Shown here piece by piece: positions 1 to 8,100 of a stretch of 15,734 nucleotides of DNA. Numbering within the stretch: position 1 is the first letter of the stretch; every line of letters starts with the position of its first letter. Below the pieces are notes generated by a model. It was not told the origin of the DNA. It saw only the letters and a program-made list of their open reading frames with translations, and made no database searches. The position numbers and the translations under genes are program-made. Source of the stretch: an uncultured Bacillota bacterium (GTDB lineage Bacteria > Bacillota > Clostridia > Caldicoprobacterales > UBA3941); contig CALGOY010000077.1 in the NCBI GenBank assembly GCA_937960725.1, forward strand, positions 1 to 15,734, in the 5' to 3' direction.

Positions 1-610
1 TGTATTGCCTCTTACTATAGCCGTCCATGGGGCATGGACTTTTAACCACGGGAACTTTATGGCGCCTTGCTGCTCCTATAATTTCTGCTTCAGGAGCATA
101 TACCAGAGGCCGGATTAAGGTAATCCCTTTTCGATCCAGGTAGGTAACAGGGGAAAATGTATGAAATCGACCTTCATAGAAAAGACTTAGGAAAATTGTT
201 TCTATAACATCTTCTCTATGGTGGCCTAGGGCAATTTTGCGGCATCCTCTCTCTAATGCAAGGTCATGGAGAGCTCCCCGCTTCATTTTAGCACATAGGG
301 AACAAGGGTTTTTCTCTTTCCGTATATCGAATACGATTGTTCCAATCTCGGTTGCCCGGATAGTGTAGGGTATTTCAAGTTCCTTGCAAAACTCCTGTAC
401 TCCAGTTAAATCAAAATCATCGAAGCCCATGGTTAGAGTAATAGCTTCGAGTTCGTATTTTACCGGGGAGAAATATTGATAGAGTTTTAAGGCCTTTAGA
501 AGAATAAGGCTATCTTTTCCCCCGGATACCCCCACCGCAATTCGATCCCCTTCCTGTATCATATTGAAATCTTCTACTGCCTTTCTAAGGCAACCAAGAA
601 TTTTCTTCAT
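1..610 (-). CDS. ttcA: TtcA-family tRNA thiolation PP-loop ATPase (partial, C-terminus off left edge)
   Basis: 203 codons read from an ATG at 610-608 to the window edge without a stop. The PP-loop SGGKDS lies at residues 29-34. A CxxC pair (PCSLC, Cys103 and Cys106), the GHHREDVIETIFLS motif at about 129-142, and a third cysteine in KSPCPMDG (Cys193) follow. This set is typical of TtcA-type enzymes, which adenylate a tRNA cytidine and insert sulfur using a [4Fe-4S] cluster held by three cysteines. The substrate C32 is known for the family and is not shown here. The start is supported by an AAAGGA ribosome site 7 bases upstream. The gene is divergent from purR and shares its AT-rich control region. 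The remaining C-terminal part lies outside the window. A related PP-loop enzyme such as a TtuA-like thiolase is possible but less likely. Confidence 0.85.
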   Translation of the reverse strand, partial: MKKILGCLRKAVEDFNMIQEGDRIAVGVSGGKDSLILLKALKLYQYFSPVKYELEAITLTMGFDDFDLTGVQEFCKELEIPYTIRATEIGTIVFDIRKEKNPCSLCAKMKRGALHDLALERGCRKIALGHHREDVIETIFLSLFYEGRFHTFSPVTYLDRKGITLIRPLVYAPEAEIIGAARRHKVPVVKSPCPMDGYSKRQY

Positions 611-687
611 ATTTTCATCCTTTCTAATGCCAGACCTTGATGAAATCAATTCTTAAGCAATGCATTTTCAATATAAACATAGATTAA

Positions 688-716
688 ATTATATAACAAA
701 ATTTTTTTATTGTGTA
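688..716 (-). promoter_or_regulatory. possible sigma-A promoter of the TtcA-family gene
   Basis: On the minus strand there is a perfect -10 TATAAT (688-693). A -35-like TACACA (711-716, 4 of 6 consensus bases) sits 17 bases from it. The predicted start of transcription is roughly 70 bases before the ATG. The region is very AT-rich, so chance matches are common. Confidence 0.35.
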
Positions 717-764
717 GAGCTAATATATAAAAATAATATGAATAAAATTGGTAGAAAGCAAAAA

Positions 765-777
765 AATATTCGGTTTT
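765..777 (-). promoter_or_regulatory. PurBox-like operator upstream of purR
   Basis: The minus strand reads AAAACCGAATATT. It matches the Bacillus PurBox consensus AWWWCCGAACWWT at 12 of 13 positions and includes the CCGAA core. It overlaps where the -35 of the first purR -10 candidate would sit, which would suit autorepression. PurR of B. subtilis is autoregulated, but its operators usually come as an inverted pair. I see no second CCGAA copy nearby. Confidence 0.4.
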
Positions 778-809
778 ATTTTAAACTTATGATATAATTT
801 GGATATAAT
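770..809 (+). promoter_or_regulatory. probable purR promoter region
   Basis: Two perfect -10 hexamers TATAAT occur at 793-798 and 804-809. The second has a weak -35 candidate, TTAAAC at 781-786, with 17-base spacing. The -35 position for the first falls on the PurBox-like site. The 5' leader would be about 60-75 bases long. Confidence 0.45.
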
Positions 810-872
810 AAAAACATAGAACCCAGAAGCTGGTAAACGGCAGTTTAAATATATCTGGAAAGGAGTTCAGCA

Positions 873-1703
873 ATGAATAGGATCAAGAGAAATGATAGAA
901 TTGGTGCAATGGTTAAGATATTGACTGATCGTCCTAACCATATATATCCTCTTAACTATTTTAGCGAGATGTTTCAAACGGCCAAGTCTACTATCAGCGA
1001 AGATATTGCTATTATAAAGAATATGCTCAATAGATTTGAGCTAGGGGATTTGGAAACTGTAGTGGGAGCAGCTGGAGGAGTGCGCTTTATTCCTAAGTTT
1101 TGTGGAAGCAAGGCATGTTCGTTTATAGAAGAGATTTGTAAGCAATTGTCCACTCCAGACAGAATTCTTCCTGGGGGATTTATATATATGACGGATATAC
1201 TTTATTCGCCTCAGATTACTCAGCGGTTTGGAGAAATTTTAGCTTCTCAATTTTATGATTGCGAACCCGATTTTGTAATAACGGTGGAAACTAAGGGGAT
1301 ACCTATCGCTATGATGACGGCTCGGGCACTGAACTGCCCTGTAGTGGTGGCAAGAAGGGATAACAAAGTGACTGAGGGCTCTTCGGTGTCTATTAATTAC
1401 GTGTCTGCATCTTCTAAGAGAATCCAGACTATGACTCTAGTGAAGAGGGCGGTAAAGGAAGGGCAAAAAGGCTTGATAATTGATGATTTTATGAAAGGAG
1501 GAGGGACAGCCCGGGGGCTTATGGATTTAATGAGTGAGTTTAACGCCGATATTGTAGGAGTTGGAGTTGCTATATCTACCGATGAGCCTGAGAAAAAAAT
1601 GGTCGATAGCTATAAATCATTGATGGTTTTAAAAGAGGTAGATGAAGAAAACAGGACTATATTAGTGGAACCAGCTTCATGGATAAAAGATTTAAAAAAA
1701 TAA
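873..1703 (+). CDS. purR: PurR purine operon repressor (phosphoribosyltransferase-fold)
   Basis: 276 residues, close to the roughly 285 of Bacillus PurR. Residues 1 to about 75 form the winged-helix DNA-binding part, beginning MNRIKRNDRIGAMVKILTDRP. The rest is a type I phosphoribosyltransferase fold with the PRPP loop GLIIDDFMKGGGTARG at about 200-215. In the family this site binds PRPP as inducer and has no transferase activity. PRPP lowers affinity for PurBox operators of purine synthesis and transport genes, and adenine supply acts by changing the PRPP level. A GGAAAGGAG ribosome site (857-865) sits 7 bases before the ATG. Prs, which makes PRPP, is encoded 1.8 kb downstream. The yabJ gene that follows purR in Bacillus is absent. 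Confidence 0.96.
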   Translation: MNRIKRNDRIGAMVKILTDRPNHIYPLNYFSEMFQTAKSTISEDIAIIKNMLNRFELGDLETVVGAAGGVRFIPKFCGSKACSFIEEICKQLSTPDRILPGGFIYMTDILYSPQITQRFGEILASQFYDCEPDFVITVETKGIPIAMMTARALNCPVVVARRDNKVTEGSSVSINYVSASSKRIQTMTLVKRAVKEGQKGLIIDDFMKGGGTARGLMDLMSEFNADIVGVGVAISTDEPEKKMVDSYKSLMVLKEVDEENRTILVEPASWIKDLKK

Positions 1704-1715
1704 TAATATTTTTTT
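1694..1715. other. pure A/T inverted repeat at the purR 3' end
   Basis: A 9-bp arm of A7TA (1694-1702) pairs with TAT7 (1707-1715) around a 4-base loop, overlapping the purR stop codon. With no G or C pair it would be a weak terminator at best. It may instead be the AT-rich element upstream of the spoVG promoter; in Bacillus the matching stretch is bound by AbrB. Confidence 0.3.
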
Positions 1716-1733
1716 GAAAATTTTTGCCTTTTA

Positions 1734-1762
1734 GAAGGAGTATGGATTTTTTTGGCGAATAT
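1734..1762 (+). promoter_or_regulatory. sigma-H type promoter of spoVG
   Basis: A -35 element GAAGGAGTA (1734-1742) fits RnAGGAWWW with one mismatch. It is followed by an 11-base spacer and a -10 element GGCGAATAT (1754-1762) that fits RnnGAATWW fully. Bacillus spoVG is the classic sigma-H gene. Position and sequence both support this call. Transcription should begin near 1768-1770, leaving a leader of about 40 bases. Confidence 0.75.
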
Positions 1763-1806
1763 GTATATTATGACTATGTTATTGAACTGGAAGGTGGTGA
1801 ACTCAA

Positions 1807-2070
1807 ATGAATATAACAGATGTTAGAGTCCGTAAAATTGACGGAGATGGAAAGATGAAAGCAGTGGCTTCTGTTACCTTTGACGATGATTTTGTAGTCC
1901 ATGATATAAAAGTAATTGAGGGACAAAACGGATTATTTATCGCTATGCCCAGCCGAAGAACTCCTAGTGGAGAATTTAGAGATATTGCCCATCCTATCAA
2001 CTCCGATATGAGGGGAAGGCTCCAGGATGTAATCCTGGGGAAATATAAAGAGATAAGCGAGGAAGAATAA
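1807..2070 (+). CDS. spoVG: SpoVG, sporulation/septation regulator
   Basis: 87 residues, normal for the family. The conserved N-terminal TDVRVRKI, the core [20 protein letters not shown] (about 26-45) and [20 protein letters not shown] (about 47-66) identify it without doubt. SpoVG is a small cytosolic nucleic-acid-binding regulator. It affects spore cortex formation and asymmetric septation in Bacillus, and other targets in non-spore-formers. The ribosome site AAGGTGGTG lies about 7 bases before the ATG. It has its own sigma-H-like promoter and ends in a strong terminator whose stem includes its stop codon, so it is probably a monocistronic unit inside the cluster. Confidence 0.98.
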   Translation: MNITDVRVRKIDGDGKMKAVASVTFDDDFVVHDIKVIEGQNGLFIAMPSRRTPSGEFRDIAHPINSDMRGRLQDVILGKYKEISEEE

Positions 2071-2110
2071 GCTTCGAAGGAGAATTCTCTCCTTCGAAGC
2101 TTATTTTTTT
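2066..2110 (+). terminator. Rho-independent terminator after spoVG
   Basis: An 18-bp stem (2066-2083 with 2088-2105, one G-T pair at the base) encloses a 4-base ATTC loop. It runs straight into a T tract (2104-2110). The inner 13 bp starting GCTTCGAAGG are perfect. It overlaps the spoVG stop codon. Confidence 0.95.
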
Positions 2111-2143
2111 GTTAAAAAGGTAAACTTTTTGCATAATATATTG

Positions 2144-2149
2144 TATAAT
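2144..2149 (+). promoter_or_regulatory. possible -10 of a glmU promoter
   Basis: A perfect TATAAT lies just after the spoVG terminator and about 65 bases before the glmU start, where a new promoter is needed. No good -35 is visible at 16-18 bases. A small hairpin, CCCC/GGGG (2179-2182 with 2189-2192), stands between it and the AAGGAG ribosome site at 2196-2201. Confidence 0.4.
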
Positions 2150-2213
2150 GATATTTGGCTATGGATCTGAGATTTAATCCCCAAGCCTGGGGCGTAAGGA
2201 GTGTGAGAAAAAA

Positions 2214-3473
2214 ATGACAATGGCAATAATCATGGCAGCTGACAGGGATGTTCAGCTGTATGGAATTTGTGGACGCCCTATGATAGACTATGTGGTCGAA
2301 GCTGTATCTAAAGTTTCTAATTATCACCCTGTGCTTGTGTTAAGCCGTGGGGGCGAAGAGATTGAAAACTATCTGGGAGAGAGAGTCAGGTATGCCTATC
2401 TAGAGCAAAATCTAGGGATGATACATGCTATTATGTCAGCCAGGCCTTATTTAGAAGATAAAAAGGGATTTGTATTAACGCTGGCTGGGGATATGCCTTT
2501 AATAACTGGCAAGATGCTTGAGGATATGGTACAATTTGCTGAGGAGGGAGATTATCATGCTGTAGCTCTTTCTACGAAAGCAGGAAATCCAGTTGGCTGC
2601 GAAGCCTCTTCCATCTGCTGTTTTGACATACTATCTCTTATAGAAGCACTAGATAAGCTAGATGCAGACAATGCTAAAGCCAATTACTACTTTACGGATC
2701 TATTAACAGCTTTGGAGAACTCTGGGAAGAGAATAGGGGTTTATGAGGCAGAGGATTCTGGCGAGTTTATAAGAGTTACCAACAAAATTGATCTCGCCCG
2801 CGCAGAAAAAGCTATGAGATTGCGCATCAATTATGGCCATATGGAAAAAGGCGTAACTATAATAGATCCAGAAAATACTTATATAGGATTTAAAGTAGTG
2901 GTTGGCAGCGATACAGTAATATATCCTGGAAACGTGCTAGAGGGAGAAACTATAATAGGAGAAGGCTGTATACTTTATCCCAACAGCCGGATAGTAGATT
3001 CTAAGATCGGCAGGGGAACTCAGATTCAAGCTTCTGTTATTTTAAATAGCCAAATAGGCGAAGATACTACAGTAGGGCCTTTTGCTTATATCCGTCCTGG
3101 AAGCATTATTGGTAATAGAGTAAGGATTGGAGATTTCGTCGAGATAAAAAATTCCCGGATTGGGGACGAGAGTAAAATAGCCCATTTGGCTTATGTAGGG
3201 GATGGAATAGTTGGCAAAGACGTCACCTTAGGATGTGGCGTGATATTTGTCAACTATGATGGGATAAAAAAATCCACTACTATAGTAGAGGATCATGCAT
3301 TTATTGGGTGCAATACGAATTTAGTTGCTCCGGTCAAGGTAGGACAGAATGCTTTCGTCGCAGCAGGTTCTACAGTAACTGAAGATGTACCGGAGGGTTC
3401 TTTAGCGATAGCTAGGTCGAGACAGATCAATAAAGAAGGATGGGTGGAAAAACGAAAGAAAGAACGGAGGTAA
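2214..3473 (+). CDS. glmU: GlmU-like protein: intact glucosamine-1-phosphate acetyltransferase, degenerate uridylyltransferase domain
   Basis: 419 residues against a usual 450-460. The C-terminal left-handed beta-helix (about 205-400) keeps the acetyltransferase residues: Arg294 (IRPG), Lys312 (VEIK), His324 ([10 protein letters not shown]) and Asn347-Tyr348 (VNYDG). Acetylation of GlcN-1-P by acetyl-CoA is therefore expected. The N-terminal nucleotidyltransferase fold is recognisable: AIIMAA at 4-9, [12 protein letters not shown] from 19, GDMPL at 92-96, [15 protein letters not shown]. However, the signature GxGTRMxSxxPKxLH loop after the LAA strand is missing. Residues 10-18 (DRDVQLYGI) replace it, about 8 residues shorter. 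The QxLGTGHA motif reads QNLGMIHA, and the GYGR/NTG segment is shortened. UDP-GlcNAc synthesis by this half is probably lost. The reading frame is continuous, so this is not a frameshift. The AAGGAG ribosome site is 12 bases from the ATG. It is 4 bases from prs. Confidence 0.9.
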   Translation: MTMAIIMAADRDVQLYGICGRPMIDYVVEAVSKVSNYHPVLVLSRGGEEIENYLGERVRYAYLEQNLGMIHAIMSARPYLEDKKGFVLTLAGDMPLITGKMLEDMVQFAEEGDYHAVALSTKAGNPVGCEASSICCFDILSLIEALDKLDADNAKANYYFTDLLTALENSGKRIGVYEAEDSGEFIRVTNKIDLARAEKAMRLRINYGHMEKGVTIIDPENTYIGFKVVVGSDTVIYPGNVLEGETIIGEGCILYPNSRIVDSKIGRGTQIQASVILNSQIGEDTTVGPFAYIRPGSIIGNRVRIGDFVEIKNSRIGDESKIAHLAYVGDGIVGKDVTLGCGVIFVNYDGIKKSTTIVEDHAFIGCNTNLVAPVKVGQNAFVAAGSTVTEDVPEGSLAIARSRQINKEGWVEKRKKERR

Positions 3474-3477
3474 ACTA

Positions 3478-4431
3478 ATGATAACCCATGGTACAACTAT
3501 TAAGATTTTTACGGGTAATTCTAATCCACAGCTAGCGCAAAAAATTGCTGATCACGTTGGCGTTCCTATGGGACGTGCTGTAGTGACAACTTTCAGCGAT
3601 GGAGAGATTAGCGTTAATATCCATGAGAGCGTAAGAGGAGCAGAAGTTTTTGTGGTACAGTCTACTTGCTCTCCAGTTAATGACAATCTTATGGAGCTTC
3701 TGATTATGATTGATGCTTTTAGAAGGGCTTCGGCAGGACGAATTACTGCTGTTATTCCCTATTATGGATATGCTAGGCAGGATAGAAAAGCAAAGGCCAG
3801 GGATCCAATTACTGCAAAGCTTGTGGCAGATCTTCTTACCACAGCAGGAGCAGACAGGGTTTTGACTATGGATCTGCATGCAGCTCAAATACAGGGTTTC
3901 TTTAATATACCTGTAGATCATTTAAGGGGAGTACCTATTTTAGCTCAGCATTTTCTAGAAAGAGGCTTTGAAGGGGATGATCTGGTAGTTGTATCTCCAG
4001 ACCTGGGAAGCGTAACCCGGGCTAGAAATTTTGCCAGCCGTCTTAATGCACCCTTGGCCATTGTTGATAAAAGAAGGCCCAAGGCCAACGAAGCTGAGGT
4101 TATGAACATAATAGGAGATGTTAAAGGTAAAAAGGTTATAATAATCGATGATATGATTGACACTGCTGGTACTTTAATTCAGGGAGTCAATGCTTTGATA
4201 GAGCGGGGAGCAAAGGAAGTGTACGCTTGCGCATCCCACGGAGTTTTGTCAGGGCCAGCTATTGAGAGAATTAAAAATTCAGCGATTAAAGAATTAGTTA
4301 TCACTGATACCATTCCACTACCCCCTGAAAAACAGATAGATAAGATCCACGTACTGTCAGTGGCACCTTTATTTGCAGAAGCCATCGATAGAATATATGA
4401 AGAGCTTCCAGTTAGTACTTTGTTCGAATAA
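3478..4431 (+). CDS. prs: ribose-phosphate pyrophosphokinase (PRPP synthetase)
   Basis: 317 residues, the normal class I length. The enzyme transfers pyrophosphate from ATP to ribose 5-phosphate, giving PRPP for purine, pyrimidine, NAD, His and Trp synthesis. Visible motifs are [16 protein letters not shown] near 40-55, the flexible loop [18 protein letters not shown] near 98-115, MDLHA near 130, [11 protein letters not shown] near 172 and the PRPP-binding [14 protein letters not shown] near 221-234. The ribosome site GGAGG overlaps the glmU stop codon, so the two genes are translationally close. The Bacillus ctc gene, which normally separates prs and pth, is missing. An upstream start for the next gene inside prs is not favoured. 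Confidence 0.97.
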   Translation: MITHGTTIKIFTGNSNPQLAQKIADHVGVPMGRAVVTTFSDGEISVNIHESVRGAEVFVVQSTCSPVNDNLMELLIMIDAFRRASAGRITAVIPYYGYARQDRKAKARDPITAKLVADLLTTAGADRVLTMDLHAAQIQGFFNIPVDHLRGVPILAQHFLERGFEGDDLVVVSPDLGSVTRARNFASRLNAPLAIVDKRRPKANEAEVMNIIGDVKGKKVIIIDDMIDTAGTLIQGVNALIERGAKEVYACASHGVLSGPAIERIKNSAIKELVITDTIPLPPEKQIDKIHVLSVAPLFAEAIDRIYEELPVSTLFE

Positions 4432-4441
4432 GGTGGTAGCG

Positions 4442-5032
4442 GTGTATATAATTATAGGACTAGGAAATCCAGGGAATAAATATGCTCACACTCGCCACAA
4501 TGTAGGTTTTATAGTTATCGATATGCTGGCTGAAAAATATGACATTAAGCTAGATAAAATAAAGCACAGGGCAGTTATTGGAGAAGGAATGATAGCTGGG
4601 GAAAAGGTCGTCCTGGCTAAGCCCCAGACCTATATGAACTCTAGTGGAGAGAGCGTTCTTGAACTGTATAATTGGTATAAGGTGGACAGTTCCCAGATAG
4701 TGCTAATATATGACGATATTGATCTGGATATTGGTACGCTTAGAATCAGATCCAAAGGCAGTGCCGGGACCCATAACGGGATGAGGTCTGTTATATATCA
4801 TCTTCAGACAGAAAAGTTTCCTCGTGTTAGAATAGGGGTAGGCCGTCCTTCGAGCGAATGGGATTTAAAAGATTATGTGTTATCTCCATTTTCTTCGGAG
4901 GAGCTTCCCCTTATCGAGGAAGCTTGTAAAATTGCAGTGATGGGAATAGAGCTTATAGTTTCCGAAGGCGTTGCAGCAGCCATGAATCGGTGCAATGGCA
5001 TAAGACTGGGAGCCAAAGAGGGACAGGAGTGA
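4442..5032 (+). CDS. pth: peptidyl-tRNA hydrolase
   Basis: 196 residues from a GTG at 4442. Pth frees tRNA from prematurely released peptidyl-tRNA by cleaving the ester bond. The N-terminal YIIIGLGNPGNKYAHTRHNVG carries the catalytic-site Asn9 and His19. Further motifs are KPQTYMNSSGESV, YDDIDLDIG (the Asp that assists His) and GTHNGMRS. The open frame extends upstream to an ATG at 4373, but that start would overlap prs by 59 bases and add 23 unrelated residues. The GTG has an AAGGTGG ribosome site (about 4431-4437) at suitable spacing and gives the family's normal N-terminus. The gap to prs is 10 bases, so co-transcription is likely. Confidence 0.95.
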   Translation: MYIIIGLGNPGNKYAHTRHNVGFIVIDMLAEKYDIKLDKIKHRAVIGEGMIAGEKVVLAKPQTYMNSSGESVLELYNWYKVDSSQIVLIYDDIDLDIGTLRIRSKGSAGTHNGMRSVIYHLQTEKFPRVRIGVGRPSSEWDLKDYVLSPFSSEELPLIEEACKIAVMGIELIVSEGVAAAMNRCNGIRLGAKEGQE

Positions 5033-5045
5033 CGTGGCTTTCGCT

Positions 5046-5078
5046 GGGACCGGCCTATCTGTCAGGAAGGTCGGTTCT
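5046..5078 (+). other. stem-loop in the pth-mfd gap
   Basis: An 11-bp imperfect stem (5046-5056 with 5068-5078, three G-T pairs, core ACCGGCCT with AGGTCGGT) encloses an 11-base loop. No clean T tract follows, only a pyrimidine-rich stretch. It could be a weak terminator or a processing site. The 150-base gap (5033-5182) holds no gene I can support; Bacillus fin would sit here. Confidence 0.3.
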
Positions 5079-5182
5079 TCTCTGTCCATTTTTGGCTTGG
5101 GTTAGTGGTTTCCCTGGTGTTTATATGGGATGAATTCATGGGGTGATGAGAATAGGGAAGATAAAAAAAGCTAGGTGGTTTT

Positions 5183-8100
5183 ATGGATCCAGTATGGTTG
5201 AGTTCCATGCTTCGATGGAATGAATTTGTTAAATTAAAAGAATTTGTCCGGGGAGGCAAGGGGCCTGCTTCGGTCTTTGGGCTGTCCGAAACTCAAAAGC
5301 TTCATATGCTCTCTAGCCTTGTATATCCTCTAGATAGGCAGTGCCTCTATATAACCTATAACGAGGAGCAAGCTAGAAGAGCCTATGAAGACTTATCTTT
5401 TTTCTTTCCAGAACAGGTCCTGCTATTTCCTAAAAGGGAGATATTTTTTTACAAGGTGGAAGCCCATAGTACGGAGCTGCTAATGCAGCGGTTAAGGGTG
5501 TTAGAAAAACTGGCCTGTGGGGAACCTGTCATTGTTGTGGCATCGGTGGAAGCTGTTTTGTTTCTCCAGACCAGTTTAAATCTATTTAAGAAGCATTTGC
5601 TGGAACTTAGGGTGGGGGATGAAACCCCTATCGCAGGATTGGCTCAAAGGCTAGTTCAAATGGGATATGAGAAGGTAGATGTAGTGGAGGGGCCTGGACA
5701 GTTCGGGCTTCGCGGAGGGATATTTGATATTTTTCCGCTGACTTCTGATAGGCCTTATAGGGTTGAGTTTTTTGATGAAGAAGTGGATTCTATTCGATTT
5801 TTTGACCCAATATCCCAGCGCTCTATTGAAAGAGCCGATGTCTTGTCTATCTCTCCGGCTAGGGAATTGGTGCTAGATAAACAAAGCCTGGGAGATGCAA
5901 TTGCCAAGATAAAAAAAAGCCTTGATACTTCCCTTCAAAGGCTGAGCTCGGAGAAAGAGGAAGTTAGGGATAGGCTTGAAGAGAAGGTAAGGGCTTTAAT
6001 AGAAAAATTAGAGGAAGGAATATACGATGAAGCCCTAGAAAATTATTTTCCCTTCTTCTATCCTAATGGAGGTACAATTATAAGATATTTGAATAAATCG
6101 GCTCTAGTAGTGTTAGATGAGCCCATCAGGATTAGGGAACGGTTTAATGGCTGGAAGCTTGAGTTCGAAGAACATTTTATAAGTCTTTTGCAAGATGGAG
6201 AAGTGCTGCCTGAACAGGCTAATATATTTATATCATATGACGAGCTTTTGCTTGAAATAAAGGAATCTCAACAGTATATTGTTTTTCAGGCCTTACCCAA
6301 GGCTTCCAAGGATATCTCACCCAGAACAATTTATAATTTTGCTTCAAGGAGTATTCCCGCCTATCAAGGTAAGCTAGAACTTCTAGTAGACGATATAAAG
6401 TTTTGGAAGGATAGGGAATATTCTATCATATTGCTATGTGGAAACGATGCCCGTGGAGAGAGGCTAGCGGCCAGCCTTATGGATTATGAAATAGAAGCAA
6501 TCGTAAAAAAACAGCTGGAAGGGGAAGTGCTGCCGGGACAGGTGGTTATTGTTCCAGGGAGCATAAACAAAGGCTTTGAATATCCCGATGGGAAATTTGT
6601 ATTGGTAAGTGACCGCGAGATTTATGGAAGATCTAAGCGCAGAATCCAAGCAAGAAGTTCGAAGAAAAAGCGCAAGAAGCTAGACCCTTTTACTGACTTG
6701 AAGGTAGGGGATTATGTAGTCCATGAAAACCACGGGATTGGCAAGTATTTGGGTATAAAGACCTTGGAGGTTAATGGACAAAAGCGGGACTACCTATACA
6801 TCAAATATTCGGGCACTGATAAGCTTTACGTTCCTACGGATCAGATGGATCTAATACAACCTTATATAGGAATGGATGGCAAAGAGCCCCGCCTATCCAA
6901 GCTGGGTGGAGCAGAGTGGCAGAAAACAAAAAATAAAGTTAGGCAGTCAATTAAAAAGTTAGCCTTTGACCTTGTGAAGCTGTATGCTGCCCGAGAAACC
7001 GCAGTGGGTTATTGTTTTTCTAAGGACACGCCATGGCAAAAACAGTTTGAAGACGCCTTCCCCTATGAAGAGACCCCAGACCAGCTTAAGGCGATAGAGG
7101 ATGTTAAAAGAGATATGGAATCCCCCAAAGTGATGGACAGACTATTGTGCGGAGATGTAGGATATGGGAAGACGGAGGTAGCTATAAGAGCAGCCTTTAA
7201 GGCAGTGATGGACGGAAAACAGGTGGCACTATTGGCGCCTACTACTATATTGGCCCATCAGCACTATAATACTTTCGAGAAGCGCTTTGAGGACTTTCCC
7301 ATTACTGTACAGGTATTGAGCCGTTTCAAGACCCCAGGGGAACAGAAAAAAATTTTAAAATCCCTTAGGGAAGGCGGCGTCGATGTAATTATAGGGACTC
7401 ACCGCCTTCTAAGCAAGGATGTAAAATATAAAGATTTAGGCCTATTGATCATAGATGAGGAGCAGAGATTTGGCGTAGGCCATAAGGAAGCTATAAAAAA
7501 CATTAAGAAAAATGTGGATGTCTTAACCTTGACGGCAACGCCGATCCCAAGGACCCTTCATATGTCGTTGGTGGGAATTCGGGATATTAGCGTAATAGAA
7601 ACCCCGCCAGAGGACCGCTATCCGGTCCAAACTTATGTGGTGGAGTTCAATGAATCCCTGATAAGGGATGCAATATTGAGAGAGGTACAGCGGGGAGGAC
7701 AAGTATATTTCGTTTATAACCGGGTAAAAAGCATGGAAGCAATGGCTGAGCGGATCCGAGCGCTAGTTCCGGAGATAAGCGTTGGAATGGCCCATGGGCA
7801 GATGAATGAAAAGCTCTTAGAAAAAATTATGCTGGATTTTTATGACGGGAAGTTTGATTTATTACTATGCTCAACTATAATCGAGAGCGGGTTGGATATT
7901 CCCAATGTGAATACGATTATAGTGTACGATGCCGATAACTATGGGCTATCTCAGCTTTATCAGCTGCGGGGCCGGGTAGGCCGATCTAATCGCATAGCCT
8001 ATGCTTATTTTGTATACAGAAAGGATAAGATTCTTTCAGAGGTAGCAGAAAAAAGGCTTAGGGCGATCAAGGAGTTTACGGAGTTTGGGGCTGGTTTTAA

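Noticed and set aside
1742..1810. A 22-codon upstream frame ([20 protein letters not shown]...) that starts after AGAAGGAG and whose TGA overlaps the spoVG ATG, resembling a coupled leader peptide.
   Set aside because: The ribosome-like sequence is only 1 base from the ATG and is better explained as the sigma-H -35 element. The predicted transcript starts downstream of this ATG.
4373..4441. Longer N-terminus for peptidyl-tRNA hydrolase from an ATG inside prs.
   Set aside because: It overlaps prs by 59 bases and adds residues foreign to the family, whereas the GTG at 4442 has its own ribosome site and gives the canonical first strand.
5130..5139. Palindrome ATGAATTCAT before mfd as a possible operator.
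   Set aside because: A single 10-bp AT-rich palindrome is expected by chance and does not sit on a recognisable promoter.
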